A stretch of 64,000 bases of DNA from Athripsodes cinereus (GCA_947579605.1 OX388325.1:4397572-4461571); one strand, 5' to 3'; shown: positions 1 to 11,250, numbered from the stretch's first letter. Numbers and translations are program-made. Notes: generated by a model not told the origin, from the letters alone.

Positions 1-30
1 TTATATTAAAATATAATTAATATATTTATA

Positions 31-501
31 TTGTGGTTGAAGGGTGTGCTTGAAAGAGGTAGAAACCCGGTTCTTCGGATGGAAGGACAATCCGTGAGGG
101 TTGTCGAAGAAGTCCAGTACTTGGGTGTTGTCTTGGACAGAGACAGACAGACTTACTTTTCTTCCGCGTGTGAGAGCGACTGCCGATCGAGCGATGGTGA
201 CATTTTTCACCATTCGTAAACTTAGCCGTGGAACCTGGGGCCTTAGAACGAGGACTGTGCGCATCATATATCGGGCGACTTATGTGGCTCAAGTCACCTA
301 TGCTGCCCGGGTTTGGTCGCATCGTCTTGCGGTTGGTTCTGTATCTGCGGCAGTTCTGAGGGGACAGAGACTTCGTGCTTGCCGTCACGGATGCATATCG
401 GACGGCTGCCAGTGATGGCCTTCCAGTCATAGCTAGTGTGTTTCGTAAGCTCAAGGCGGATGGTAGGGTCAATCATCTCGGAATATCCAGTAATCTCAAA
501 T
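31..501 (+). pseudogene. R1-clade LINE reverse transcriptase, C-terminal fragment
   Basis: Plus-strand reading gives YLGVVLDRDRQT, then about 85 residues including RVRATADRAMVTFF and VTYAARVWSH, then DAYRTAASDGLPVIA, ending in TGA at about 501. This is the region after the catalytic palm in R1-type non-LTR retrotransposon polymerases. The reading shifts frame near 155 and again near 385, so the copy is dead. It lacks the endonuclease and the polymerase active site. The clade is recognised by pattern only. Confidence 0.7.
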
Positions 502-908
502 GAATAAAGACAAGACATTTAACATCTTCAGTTCGTCAATAATATTAGGTATATGCCATTCATCTTGATGTTCTAACTTTTATTGGCACGGATAGATATG
601 TTTGATAAAGTGTGAAGTGTTTGGGATAGTATTTATTTTTAGTCTTATACTCGTATTTATTTTTAGGATTTTTTGTTGTTGTATTGAATGTGTTTGTGCG
701 AATGAATGTATTATGTGTGCGAAATTGGGTGAATTGATGTATTGTGAATGAATGTATTGTGTGTAAGATTTTCTATAATTGTCTTGTGTGTTATTGCTGA
801 AGTGTGCACTGTTTGGATGTAAGATTATTGGAATGTTTGTGTCGTTTACATGTTTGTATTTATATGTCTTTCATCTGTTGTGTACAATGTGAATAAATAA
901 ATAAATAA
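502..908 (+). mobile_element. LINE 3' untranslated tail ending in AATA repeats
   Basis: A TG-rich non-coding stretch follows directly on the R1-like fragment and ends in repeated AATAAATA units near 895-908, as a LINE 3' end would. No coding potential is seen. Confidence 0.5.
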
Positions 909-911
909 CTA

Positions 912-990
912 AATAGGACGACTTGCATGTTTATTACAAGCAGCTAGTCTGCTGACTACCCCACTTTTAGGAAATACTGTGATAGGATGG
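912..990 (-). repeat. Family D interspersed repeat, fragment
   Basis: This matches in reverse the 5' part of a roughly 250-bp repeat seen about ten times in the window, including the conserved ACCCCACTT segment. Only the first third is present. Confidence 0.5.
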
Positions 991-1419
991 ATGGATAGTA
1001 ACTTTGGACAAGATAGACCGGATAATTGTCGGATGTTCATCTTATCTTTAAACTGTACCTGGTGACATAGATTGATGTAGGAAAAAGTATGTTAGGTTTC
1101 CAAGATTTTTTTATCAGCTTAACTAAGAAGATTATTCTCAAAGATTCTCAAGCAATTTTTCTCCACGTGAATTGCTCGTTTTTTTTTTTATTCAAACATT
1201 AATTTGCTTGAACTCTGCGATATAGATACCTATGTATAATAAGTCTCCCAGCATCTCAACCCATACGAGACTTCTCAGGCTGAGATGGGCTGAGCATGTT
1301 AAGAGAATATCGAACATAATAATAATAACGCGATGAAAATTTATATAAAGCTGAGCAAGATAAGATAATAAAATATCTTGATCTTGCTCACGAAATCAGT
1401 GGAGAACATCTACCACAAT

Positions 1420-1585
1420 CATCGTGCCTATAGTGTTGTCTGTGAATGGTTTAATACCTAAGAGTCTGTCAAGCAATCTCAGAAAACTGGGAGTAGATGA
1501 CAGGCTCAAATACAGCATGCAGAAAGCTGTTCTTCTATCATCCACCAGGATAGTTATGTAGAAGGTTTTTGTCCCTTTAGCTCTG
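1420..1585 (+). pseudogene. LINE C-terminal fragment (IPKSL family)
   Basis: The plus strand reads IVPIVLSVNGLIPKSL and continues into QKAVLLSSTRIV before a TAG. A close copy lies at 52192-52345 and related tails at 31090-31505 and 62640-63545. The stop after RIV and the short length show a dead tail fragment. Confidence 0.6.
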
Positions 1586-1599
1586 TAAGTGTATATTTT

Positions 1600-1835
1600 T
1601 ACTACAACAAACCATCACCCCGCTTCCCTCGTGGGCTAGGCAGAAAGGATCGAGAGCCGCGATATCCGGGTGGAAGAGGGTCCCTCTGCAATATGGTATA
1701 CTTTGCATACATTACAGTGAAATATTATTATACTATACTATAATAATATAATAATAATAATAATAAAAAAAGATAATTTTTTTGGCGCTGTTTAATGGTC
1801 CGTGACCATCTCAAGAGCGCCGTGGCTTTTTAGTT
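1600..1835 (-). mobile_element. Remnants of two LINE 3' ends
   Basis: 1608-1690 resembles the reversed tail of the LINE at 37770-38100 (shared CCGCTTCCCTCG and GGCAGAAAGGATCGAG). 1770-1835 resembles the 3' end of the CR1-like LINE that ends at 38815 (inverted, with GCGCTGTTTAATGG). The second remnant abuts the end of the EF-hand similarity at 1841 and may have truncated it. Between them is an ATA-rich low-complexity run. Confidence 0.45.
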
Positions 1836-2185
1836 AAGTTGGAAGCATCTTCTAGGTCAAACATGAAGTTCATGTAACGCTGCTGCTACTGCAGAGGACG
1901 GTCGGGACTTTGGGCAAACTCATCCCACATAGAACTCCATTCATTCACAGACACCTCTCCATCTTTATTGGCATCAGTTCTCTGCCTCAGGACATCCCAT
2001 ATCTTGGTCATGGTGTCGTACGTCTCTACGTTCTTAGGATGACTCTGGGGCCATCCACGAAGAGTGCAGATTTTCTCAATAGCTAACTCGAAGTCCTTCT
2101 TTTCGAGCGTTCCACTTTGGTTGACATCAAAGAAAACGTTGGACACATAGAGAAGCTTCTTCTTACGGAGATATGAGATAGGCAT
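1815..2185 (-). pseudogene. Calexcitin / sarcoplasmic Ca-binding protein-like, 5' part with in-frame stop
   Basis: An ATG at 2185 opens a 99-residue frame with two EF-hand loops. The first is DVNQSGTLEKKDF and the second is DANKDGEVSVNEW, preceded by KKKLLYVSNVFF and IWDVLRQR. Order and spacing match the first two EF-hands of calexcitin-type sarcoplasmic Ca-binding proteins, which buffer cytosolic calcium in muscle and neurons and are normally about 180-190 residues. A TAG at 1886-1888 interrupts the frame, but it continues as QQRYMNFMFDLEDAS, a segment conserved just before the third EF-hand, so the stop is a lesion inside homologous sequence. In this family a tryptophan usually sits here, so TGG to TAG is the simplest change (inference). 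Similarity ends at 1841, where a LINE remnant begins. The third and fourth EF-hands are absent. It could be an exon of a decayed gene or a truncated retrocopy. Confidence 0.75.
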
Positions 2186-2604
2186 CGTGGTAAATTGGAA
2201 TCGTGAGATAAAGCAGTATTTTTGTCTCTTTCACCCGCTGTGTTGTTGCGAGTAGTCGGTGTTGTTATCCTTTTCTGTTACACTACCGGACATACACTGA
2301 TACTACACACTGGCACTTGTGAGACAACAAAGTGATTCCCGGAAGGGGTCGATTTTTTTAACACGTGTTTTGTCAATAGAAGCGGGAATGTAACACAAAA
2401 TGATGACTTGTTAAAGTTTTGAAGAGACAATCAACAATAATGAATATTAATTTATTTCGAGTTTTGATGAAGTTTAAGAGATGATGAGATGCAAAAAACC
2501 ACGCGGTTTTGTAATGTTAGCGTGCACAAGAAAGTTCAGCACTGTAGGACCGATATCTTTCGTAAAATCGAATTATTTATATGAGCGGTTTGATTTGCGT
2601 GGCG

Positions 2605-2880
2605 GCAGCTAGAACAGCGCGCAACCCACGTCCTATACCATCCTATACCATCACGGCATTTCCCACAAGTGGGGTAGCCAGCAGACCAGCTGCATATAAA
2701 ACATGCAAGCTGTCTTCTCCGTGCCAATATAAAATCAAGACATTCAGGATGGGTGGCAAACCTCATCGCCGAATATAAGATGTAAAATGTCTTATTTTTT
2801 CGAACACCTGCCTTTTACAGGACACTCGAAAACTTATGGAGAAGAAGAAATATACAAAATAGTGTTACATTTTAATTAAT
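2605..2880 (+). repeat. Family D interspersed repeat, nearly complete
   Basis: It runs from the CATCACGGCAT segment through CCGTGCCAATATAAAATC and GACATTCAGGATGGGTGGC to CCTTTTACAGGACACTCG. Near-identical copies are at 10096-10350 and 28643-28880. It has no coding potential, and I do not recognise its class. One copy ends in an ATAA-rich tail, which hints at a SINE or LINE-end origin. Confidence 0.7.
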
Positions 2881-3237
2881 ATAATTATAATGTTATTTCA
2901 TAATGCCAACACCGAAGCATTAAATTCAATTGATAATAATAAGAGTTCATTATTTTGTTTACCGAAAAATTAAAAGCTTAGTACAGTATATGCTAACTCA
3001 GACTAAAAATCTTTGAACCATATTATTTACTGTTTTTTTTTTTGTTTTCTCAAATGATCTTAAATACCGCTTTATTAATTCAAACATCCCGTAAAAATTA
3101 CTAAACAAATTAAGGCACCATGTATCACTGATTTGAGAGTTTTATTTATTCAAAAATAAACCGGCAAAGTACTTGAAAAAGTTGTATTTTATGTTATTTT
3201 AATGCATTGCGGATGGCTTGAATGGAAAGAGAGATGC

Positions 3238-3495
3238 TGTTCGGCCGGTGTGGCGCGGAGGTAACGCTCTTGCCTTTGAGTCACGAGGTCCCGGGTTCGA
3301 TTCCCGGCCAGGGCAAAGTGAAGAATGACCTTTTTCAAATTTTCCTGGGTATAGGTGTTACAATATGTATATGTGTGTAGTGCATTGTATATGTGTGTAT
3401 CGTCTCGTTAGTACCCATAATACAAGATTCATATCTTAGTTTGGGACTAGCTCGATATGTGTGAATTGTCTATGAATGTTATGTTATGTTCAGTA
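3238..3495 (+). mobile_element. tRNA-derived SINE, family A
   Basis: The head is tRNA-like: GTGGCGCGGAGGT resembles a pol III A box and GGTTCGATTCCCGGCC is a B box and T-arm. A non-tRNA body follows (AAAGTGAAGAATGACC) with a TGT-rich tail. The copies at 7250-7500, 24745-24948 and 41203-41448 share both parts, which separates it from a genuine tRNA gene. Confidence 0.85.
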
Positions 3496-3499
3496 TAAA

Positions 3500-3765
3500 G
3501 AGGAGGAGAATGGCATATTTGGGACACCTTATATCGAAATGTAATATATGGTTTGCTCCAACTCATCTTGAAGGGAAAAATTAAGAGGGTAGTCGCGGTG
3601 TGGGAAAGCGGCAGATGTCCTGGCTAAGAAACATTAGAGAGTGGACCGAAATCCAGATGGTGGAAGAACTGAACTGTTCCGGCTAGTATAGGACAGAGAA
3701 TCCTACGCCAGGGTGATAGCTCACTTTGGGGGGATAGCTGACATGGCACTTAAAGAAGAATTTTT
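3500..3765 (+). pseudogene. LINE C-terminal tail (RARVIADVGG family), copy 1
   Basis: Reading frames include RRRMAYLGHLISK, EGKI and DRESYARVIA, followed by a tail rich in AAGAA. The same tail is at 6325-6592 and 34425-34505. The reading is broken several times. It corresponds to the end of an RTE/CR1-like polymerase ORF plus its simple-repeat 3' end. Confidence 0.6.
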
Positions 3766-4369
3766 CAATATGTTTTTTACAAGCACATTTCGTTAAAATA
3801 CGCATCTTGTTTTGTGCTGTATTTTGCATTATAATACAAAAAAAGATTCGATAGTTAAGAAGACCGATCTTGACAATGTCGCTGAAGACGTGTCTCTCAA
3901 GAAAAGTTGTTTTAGTAGAAAAAAACATTTTTTTTAATTTCATTATAGAATTCTACTATCTAAAAAATTGACACAGTGAATAAAATCAAATTACATAGGT
4001 ACGTCCTAGTGGGGATGCATGATCCATCATGAGAATTTCTGTTCTTAACCTTTTCCCGAAATAAAGCCAAAAGCCTGTTTATTTTAAAATATAATATTAA
4101 ACTTTATAATAATTTAGTTTTATAAAGAGTTAATAGGGCCTTAATTCAATTCACCTCAAAACCACCTTTGAAAATAAACAATTTAATATCAAAAGGTTGA
4201 CATCATCAAAAATTAGTCTCACGTTTCACCCTTAGCAACAAGTACAATATTAACTGGTTGTTAAATATATTTATTAGGGTTATAATTTAAAAAATAAAAA
4301 CAGACAAGAATATACTATCAACAGCCTCTAACAAAATCATAAAGATGGTTGCTGTTAGTCAGTTGACAT
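3766..4369. other. AT-rich intergenic DNA, nothing recognised
   Basis: About 600 bases without a convincing frame, SINE, TIR or repeat match. Frames present are AT-rich and have no family signature. Confidence 0.5.
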
Positions 4370-4620
4370 GACGTATGCCCAATAGGTGTCGAATAAAATG
4401 ATTTGAAAAAGTAATTGGTGATCGTATGGTGGGTAAAAGTGCACTTTAGCCAGCCTAAGCCGATTCGTTAGAATCAAAACACCTTTTTCCTGTTTCCTAT
4501 CAAAGGGAGTTTTGCATAATCTGATGGCTATGCTGATGAGGTGTCTGTGGAGGGATTTTCGTAAGATAAAACTATTAACAATCAATAATTTAAGCTCCAA
4601 GTCTTGCTCGTTCATTTATG
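4370..4620 (-). repeat. Family E interspersed repeat, fragment
   Basis: It contains inverted forms of the segments AGCCAGCCTAAGCCGATTCG and CACCTTTTTCCTGTTTC that recur at 21640-21900, 25660-25900, 30780-31045 and 36385-36590. It is non-coding and its class is unknown. Confidence 0.5.
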
Positions 4621-5620
4621 TATGTATTTATTATATTAGCACAACACAAAAGTTATTTATTACAAAGTGGAGGAAAAGAGAAAGAAATAACAATATATAT
4701 AAAAAAATAATCATAATAATAAGCAAAACAATCAAAATCACTTCCCTGCCAACTAAAAAGCAGATATTTGAGCTACTTTATTCAAAAAAAGACGAAGAAA
4801 AAAAAATGTAAAAAAAATACACAAAAAAAATTGTAATAATAAATATTAAAAAATGCATTTACTTTAAACCCTAAATCCAGTCCCTAAAAAAAGTGTTACC
4901 TGTGTCAAAAAAACCCATTCAACACTACAGAAGGAAGAAAACCTTATTCCCCTGTGGAATGACAGATGAATCCAGGGTCCTTAAAAGGGCTCCTCTGTAT
5001 ATAAAATTGATAGTTTTCAAAGAAGGGTTGTTCAACCTCAGATATCTTACAAAAGCGCTTGTTTTAAAACACTCAAATAATATGTAGATAATATTATCAA
5101 ATTGACATTTCTTAATAAAAATGGGTTAAAAGTAATCCCCTGAAGCGCCAGGCGTTAATCCGCAAGCTGTTCCGAAATATCTTTCGCTTTAAATGTCAAG
5201 CGCTTTTTTTGAAAGTTATTTTTTCACAAAACCTGCGTCAACAACAGTAAAAGCTTGTCGAAGAAGGAAGTAAACGTCTGCTTTCAAAACTACAACAACA
5301 ATTATTTTAAGCAACAATAATCAAAATTGTCATTTATAATAAAACTTTGGAAATTGTTCAGAAATCACGTAGTTGAAATAAGTTCAAGGAGATGAATACA
5401 AATTGGATTTTAACTATAACTTTGTCTTCACAGTACAACAATTTGATTCTCATAAAATATGTTTTATTAAACTTAAAAACTAATTTCTTTCGTTCTTATG
5501 TTTGAGGGTTGTGGTGGTAGTAGACCTTCTGGGTAATAACTCTTCACTTGTGCCTAGCCTGAACCATAAAAAATGCGTCCAAAATGAAAAGCTATCTTTG
5601 TTTTTTAGATCACGCGGAGG
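4621..5620. other. AT-rich intergenic DNA, nothing recognised
   Basis: A-rich low complexity dominates 4680-4870. No TIRs, tRNA-like parts or conserved protein signature were found. Confidence 0.45.
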
Positions 5621-5624
5621 TTTT

Positions 5625-5770
5625 GGTGGTTTGGTGGCTATTGGCCTCTAAGGCTGCCCAATATTGGCCCTCCAGTGAGGACAAGATTTGTTTAGTGTAG
5701 AATTTGGACAACTGAAAGTCTTTAGGCTACTGCGCTATCCGGGTGGTCGGTGGATCTCTTTCAGTGTATA
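5625..5770 (+). repeat. Family F repeat, fragment
   Basis: This is the inverse of 16797-16990: both contain CGCTATCCGGGTGGTCGGTG plus a GGCCTC/GGCTGCCCA segment. It is moderately GC-rich against its surroundings and probably a fragment of an unidentified retroelement. Confidence 0.5.
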
Positions 5771-6324
5771 TAATCTTCTGGATCATATTGATCCGTGCTG
5801 TTGGCTCGTGTCTAGGAGATCTTCTTTATTCTCGACAATCTTCATAAACATGGAATGCGACAAATTTGCAGAGTTAGGCAATATTGCACAAAAAATTAAC
5901 TCAGAAAAAATCAACTCAATAGTTACAGTTCCCTGCAGCTATAAAAAATAAAGAAATATCCCCAACTGATTTTTTTTAAATTTTATTTAAAAAAGGATTA
6001 TTCGGCGTTTTTCCAAAACACGAATACCTAAGATGGGGACTCGTTCTTCAAAAAACTTTGAAGAATTGTCCCTCCTCTAAATTTACATTTTGATTATTTT
6101 TACCTGAACGAAGGCGGATTCGAAGCTAGTATGATAAAATTATTCCTCACAAAGTTTTGTTGTGATTTCCTCTTAAAAAAGTTGTTATTTTTTCATATAT
6201 TCCATGTTGATCCTCATTAAAATCTTTGCCTCGATTCATAGAGAACTGAATGCATATATTTTTTTTCCTTCGTCCAGTAATGCTCCTCTTGAGAACACTA
6301 GATGGAACTCCGTCAACGTCTAAA

Positions 6325-6592
6325 GATGAGGAAGTTGGCATATTTAGGACACGTAGGTACTTCAAAATGAGAAATATTATAGTTTGCTCCAAGTCATTTT
6401 GAAGGGAATATTTGAGGGTAGTCGCGATGTTGCCAGGGTAGTCGCGTATTTCCTAACTGAGAAATATCCGAGATTCGGTGGAGTCCAGAAGATGAAAGAG
6501 CTGTTCCGGCTGGCACAGGACAGAGAAGCCTACGCCAGGGTGATTGCCGACGTCGGGGGGATCTGACACGGCACTTTAAGAAGAAGAAGTGT
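6325..6592 (+). pseudogene. LINE C-terminal tail (RARVIADVGG family), copy 2
   Basis: The plus strand reads KMKELFRLAQDREAYARVIA then DVGGI and a stop, followed by an AAGAAGAAG tail. The upstream part is frameshifted and rearranged. It is homologous to 3500-3765. Confidence 0.6.
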
Positions 6593-6664
6593 CTAATGCA
6601 AAATCTTTCTTATTGAGGTCGAGATAACTCAACAAGTCTGATTTATAACATACATAATTACTTA

Positions 6665-6960
6665 CTATTTACTCAAGCCTTGTTCTCTCCACTGCTGGAT
6701 ATAGGCCTCCTCAAAAAATCCATACTTTTCTATCTCGAGCAGCAACACGATACCACTATTTTCCCATCATCTCGACAATATCGTCAATCCATGCTTTTTG
6801 GGGTCTTTCTACAATATTTTTTTGTCCTTCCACGTCCTACATTTAGGAACTCTGGAAATCCACCTACCATCCTCTCGCCTCACCAAATGAACAACCCATT
6901 GCCATTTCAGCTTGTAGACTTAATCGACAACGTCGGTGACTTTTGTCTTCATAAAATATA
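6665..6960 (-). pseudogene. RTE-like LINE C-terminal remnant
   Basis: In reverse orientation this resembles the last part of an RTE-type ORF, with segments around CTCCACTGCTGGATATAGGC and the reverse of a GRP-rich, WA-GHV-type region. It is badly decayed, with no open frame across it. Confidence 0.4.
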
Positions 6961-7249
6961 TATGTACATTATATCATGCAAAATATTTACACATAAATGA
7001 TTCGCCGTATTCAAATATTATTCCCTCTTTTGTACACGACTCACATTTCACCATTAAATAGTTTATGATAACACAAAGTTTATTGCTCACCTTATTTTAC
7101 TGTAGGTGAATCAAAAAGGTTTATGTGTGTTACCACTTTACATCGGTCGACTCATTTTGGAAACTATCTATTTACAAAATAAACTTTTATGATTTATTAT
7201 TATTCGTAACATTTTTTCCATGTTTGTTTCATTGTTGACAAAGGTTAAC

Positions 7250-7500
7250 ATAACATAAAATACATAGACATTTCACACAGATCGGGCTAGTCCCAAACTC
7301 AGATGAATCTTGTATTATAAGTACTAACGCGACGATGCACACATAATAATATACAATGCACTAAACACATATACATGTAACACCCAGACCCAGGACAATT
7401 TGAAAAAGGTCATTTTTCACTTTGCCCTGACCGGGAATCGAACCCGGGACCTCATGGCTCAAAGGCAAGAGCGTTACCTCCGCGCCACACAGGCCGACTT
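7250..7500 (-). mobile_element. tRNA-derived SINE, family A, inverted
   Basis: This is the reverse of the SINE at 3238-3495. The T-arm/B box reads GGGAATCGAACCCGGGACCT at about 7433-7452 and the body GGTCATTTTTCACTTTGCCC is conserved. Confidence 0.85.
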
Positions 7501-7689
7501 AAAGACATCATTTTTTGAACAAAATGTAATTAAATTTAAAACCTAGAATTCAGGACCTATGCTGACAGATAAAACATTTGATATTTTTATTATTTTCTAC
7601 TAATCAAAATTAATTTAATAGAATTTCTCGTGGTATATTTTATATTACAGTTTTTTTTATCCTGATATAGTTTCTAGATATGTACTAAT

Positions 7690-7890
7690 TTTTTTATTGT
7701 TTAATCGGATTTGGGTGCAGATAAATATTTGGTCTCCACTCTTTTCCGTAAGTTTTTGAATGTCCTGTTAAAGGCAGGTGTTTTCCACCCGTCTTAATGT
7801 AATTTTTTTTTGGCAAGGAGAGGGCAGCTTACATGTTTGTTTTACTGCTGGCCACCCCAGTTGTGGGATATTCCATGATGGTATAGATAC
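7690..7890 (-). repeat. Family D interspersed repeat, diverged
   Basis: Inverted copy with AATGTCCTGTTAAAGGCAGG and GCTGGCCACCCCAGTTGTGG, both characteristic of family D. Confidence 0.6.
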
Positions 7891-7984
7891 GAAGAAAGCT
7901 AGATAGAAGTGTCTTTATTGAAACAGAATTGCTAATCTAAATGAAGGTTGTCTTTCTGCTTATATCCTGTGCTTTGGAGAAAAG

Positions 7985-8390
7985 TGATAACGAGTTTCTT
8001 CGTCTTCCTTGCCCTGGTCTTTATCCCATTTTTTTGGAGTCGGCTCTTCTAGCTCTCATCCTCCAATCTTCCAGTCTCTTGCATCTACCACGACTCTACC
8101 TCCCTCAAGTTAAGTTCGTGGTCATTGTGGACATCCAGGTAGTCACTGGTCTGCCTGGTCTTTCGGGTCCAACTTCTATTATGTCCATGTTCTCTTTATT
8201 ATATTATCTTTTGGTAGTCTCAAAATGTATACATACCATCTTAATCTGTTTTCTGTCATTTGTTCGCTGATTGGAGTAACTTTAAACCTACTATAGATAT
8301 GGACATTTTTCACCCTTTCCAACCTTGTTACACCGCTAGCCCATCTGAGCATTTTCATCTCGCTGGTATGTAGAGTCACGACAAATGTTA
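7985..8390 (-). pseudogene. RTE-like LINE polymerase C-terminal fragment
   Basis: From 8378 downward the minus strand reads EMKMLRWASGVTRLERVKN and ENRLRWYVYILRLPKDNI, matching the RTE-type region after the palm (EM-RW and RLRW-GH). The remaining GRP-rich tail down to 7985 is frameshifted. No catalytic residues are included. Confidence 0.65.
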
Positions 8391-8884
8391 AAGAGACTAA
8401 TGATTAATATTATACATCTGTAAAAAAAGATTGGGTGTGAAAATTTGTGAAAATATTTTAAAACGATATCGAAACCCTGATTAATGTGGGTGATTAATTT
8501 AAATGATTCGTTTTTAAAGTTGGGTTGAAAATTCTCACGTCTGGGTTTGTGAGGGCAAAGGGAAAAATATATTTTTTTCATGGAAACTGTCTAAGCATCG
8601 TTCCCTGTTTGTAGTCTTATATGATAAACTGAACATGGTCATGGGTAATTTAATATAGTGTAAGGGTTGATGAACCACAACAGAGAGGGATGAAAAGCTT
8701 ACAGTTGTAAGGGATGTCAAAGCTTTGCCAGTGAAATCTGAAAAAATGATTATGTTATAAAAATCAGTCCCATGCCGTGGAATCCAATGTCTAATTCATT
8801 TTCTGTAAGTTAATAAAAAAAACAATTCCAATGGAGAAACGGAACCAAAATATTAAGACTACTTTGTAATTTAAATGCAACACA

Positions 8885-9105
8885 TGAAACTACTGTATAA
8901 GGCTTAGAAAAGAGAACGTCACCTTATTCGGTAGTGCCCCGGACGGGACTTGAATCTGCAACTCAACCTTGTCGCGAGGAGTGCCTTGTCCAATTAAGCT
9001 ACCAGGCGACTTGCTGAAGGCTCCGATATTATCTCTCTCATAACCCCCGGTGACAACTTCACGTGTAGGTATGGTTCTAAGATACCTAGTATGGTAAATT
9101 AAGTC
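8885..9105 (-). mobile_element. tRNA-derived SINE, family C
   Basis: In reverse it begins TCGCCTGGTAGCTTAATTGG, a tRNA D-arm/A-box pattern, then a T-arm-like segment around 8945-8955 and a conserved body to 8885. Related copies are at 11035-11250 and 17395-17470. Confidence 0.75.
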
Positions 9106-9133
9106 TGTTCACAATAATTGATATTGTGAAAAA

Positions 9134-9439
9134 TATTTTGAACCACTCCATTAATCATTCCAATTAATCACACTCATCCATAGTCAACGTACTCGAATAG
9201 GTATTAACTAGGTAATTTAATACCTACCTACTTGGTTAATACCTATTCGAATAGGTTGACTATGGATGAATGTGATCAGTTATTAGATCAATTAATCACA
9301 CTCATCTGTAGTCAACCTACTCGAATAGGTATTAACTAGGTAAGTGAATACCTACCTACCTGGTTAATACCTATTCGAATAGACTGACTTTGGATGAGTG
9401 TGATCAGTTGGAATGATTAATCTGGAGTGGTTCAAAATA
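9134..9439. mobile_element. Fold-back MITE, family G, with an internal duplicated palindrome
   Basis: The ends ATTTTGAACCACTCC and GGAGTGGTTCAAAAT are inverted repeats of one another. Inside are two consecutive palindromic blocks, each made of ACTCGAATAGGTATTAACTA and its complement. It looks like two copies of one fold-back unit sharing outer ends. Remnants of the family lie at 23515-23570 and 55628-55690. Confidence 0.75.
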
Positions 9440-9532
9440 TGTTTGACATCTACACTTCTATCAAGTAATAAATCCAGTTCCCGACATCCAGTTGTGTCAA
9501 AAAATCATAACATAAATTAATATTGTGCTTAA

Positions 9533-9732
9533 AAATCTACAGATTCCGTCGAATTCTTATTCTTTATTTAAAATACTACATGTTATATATACCAACATAA
9601 AAATAATATAAAATAATTGACGTTTAGGTATTAAATCTACAGATTTCGTCGAATTCTTATTCTCTATTTAAAATACTACATATTATATAAACCAACATAA
9701 AAATTATTCAAAATAATCGACGTTTAGGTAAA
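9533..9732. repeat. Direct tandem duplication, 2 x 100 bp
   Basis: Two diverged copies of a 100-bp unit start AAATCTACAGATT at 9533 and 9633, and each ends CGACGTTTAGGTA or TGACGTTTAGGTA. No gene is involved. Confidence 0.8.
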
Positions 9733-9964
9733 ACCATAATGTGGAAAAATTCCAAAACAACTAATAAATAAATAATAAAATATCAACTGTATTCTATTAG
9801 ACATCCCTCACTATAAACTGTACCACAAACCAGGGCAGTAAGATTAATTTCTTCAGCTGTTATACGTAGATACTACTACAATTTGAATAGAAACTAGATC
9901 TATGTATAATATTCTATTCTGTGGATGTTCATATTACATACATGGCTTCGGTCATTATATATTA

Positions 9965-10620
9965 TCTACAGTGTAAAGAAAGTCTAGTTTTAAACCAGAC
10001 ATTCTCTATGCCGCAACTAGAACACGTAGAACTGGTCATTAACCATTATTAACAGTTTAGCGAGTTATTAATAACTAGCTGACCCAACTACTACTACTAT
10101 ACTACTATACCATCACGGCATATTAGCCAGCAGGTATAGTAGCCAGCAGATCAGCTGTATATAAGAAACATACAAACTGTCCTCTTCGTGCCAGTATAAA
10201 ATCAAGACATTCAGGATGGGTGGCAAACCTCAACGCTGAATTAAAGATGTAAAATGTCTTATTTTTTCGAACACCTGCCTTTTACAGGACACTCGAAAAC
10301 TTACGCAGAAGAGTGGGAGACCAATTCTTTACCGGGTGCTCCACGGTCATTTTATTATTTCTACAATGTAAAGAGAATCTAGTTTTTAACCAGACATTCT
10401 CTATGCCGCAACTACAATTAACAATTATTAACAGTTTAGCGAGTAATTAATAACTACATAACTGACCCAGTAATGAGTGTTATTATTATATCTACAATGT
10501 AAAGAGTTTCTAGTTTTAAACCAGACATTCTCTATACCGCAATAGAACACGTAGAACTGGTCATTAACAATTATTAACAGTTTAGCGAGTAATTATCAAC
10601 TAGCTGACCCAGAAAACTTC
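9965..10620. repeat. Three copies of a ~115-bp repeat (family H) split by family D and spacers
   Basis: Copies at 9965-10095, 10360-10475 and 10492-10620 share GTAAAGA, AACCAGACATTCTCTATGCC and TTAACAGTTTAGCGAG. The last ends in CTAGCTGACCCAGAAAACTT, the terminus also seen on the inverted-repeat element at 49117-49824. They appear to be ends of one TE family. Confidence 0.65.
10096..10350 (+). repeat. Family D interspersed repeat
   Basis: A full-length-like copy lies between two family H copies and ends at CCGGGTGCTCCACGG. Confidence 0.75.
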
Positions 10621-10654
10621 GTACCGCCTAGCAATCATTCATCATCATCATCAT

Positions 10655-11015
10655 CATTGCCCTCAACGCTCCTCTCGGGAGCACAGGGCAGAAACCAGCC
10701 TCCTTCATTCAGAGCGTCTCTGTGCCAATTGCGTCACCTCTTTCCACGACATTCCCTGCGCTCTGATATCGTTGTCATAGGAACGGTGTATTGTGAAAGA
10801 GGGACGCCCGGGCCGACGGAACCCCTGAGGATGGAAGAACAGTGCTCTTTTTGGCCAACTATCATTGGGCATTCTCAAAACATGTCCCAGCCAGGACCAT
10901 CGTCTCTCCTGTATTACGGAGATTACAGGTCTCTGCTGGGTGCGCCGGCGCACAACATCATTTTTAACGTGTTCATACCATTTGACATCCAAAATCCTTC
11001 TAAGACACTTTATTT
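10655..11015 (-). pseudogene. RTE-like LINE C-terminus, copy 1
   Basis: The minus strand reads DVKWYEHVKNDVVRRRTQQ, then RRWSWLGHVLRMPNDSWPKR, a PGRP motif and finally WKEVTQLAQRRSE. These are the post-palm C-terminal segments of an RTE-type polymerase. The fragment is open for 95 residues but has no palm domain. Other copies are at 25905-26125, 30395-30495, 35075-35240 and 57110-57610. Confidence 0.7.
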
Positions 11016-11034
11016 TATATAATTTAATAACATG

Positions 11035-11250
11035 AAACTACCATATAAGGCCTAGAAATGACAACGTCACCCTACTCGGCAGTGCCCCGGACGGGACCCG
11101 AACCCGCATCCCCCAACCTTGTCGCTAGGAGTGCCTTGTCCAATTAAGCTACCGGGCGACTTGCCGAAGACTCCGATATTCTCTCTTATAAACCCGATGA
11201 CAGCTTCATGTGTAGGTATTGTTCTGGGTTACCTAGTATGGGTATCCCAT
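11035..11250 (-). mobile_element. tRNA-derived SINE, family C, copy 2
   Basis: In reverse it starts TCGCCCGGTAGCTTAATTGG and contains GCGGGTTCGGGTCCCGTCCG, a good tRNA T-arm. The body to 11035 matches the copy at 8885-9105. Confidence 0.8.

Noticed and set aside
3240..3315. Possible tRNA gene
   Set aside because: The tRNA-like part is followed by a conserved non-tRNA body and recurs in several places with the same body, so it is a SINE head. The acceptor and anticodon stems also do not close well.
8620..8720. Short minus-strand frame with a serine-rich start
   Set aside because: Only about 60 residues, no motif, and AT-rich background.
10657..11022. Plus-strand frame of 121 residues
   Set aside because: The opposite strand encodes a recognisable LINE C-terminus over the same bases, so the plus frame is a shadow.
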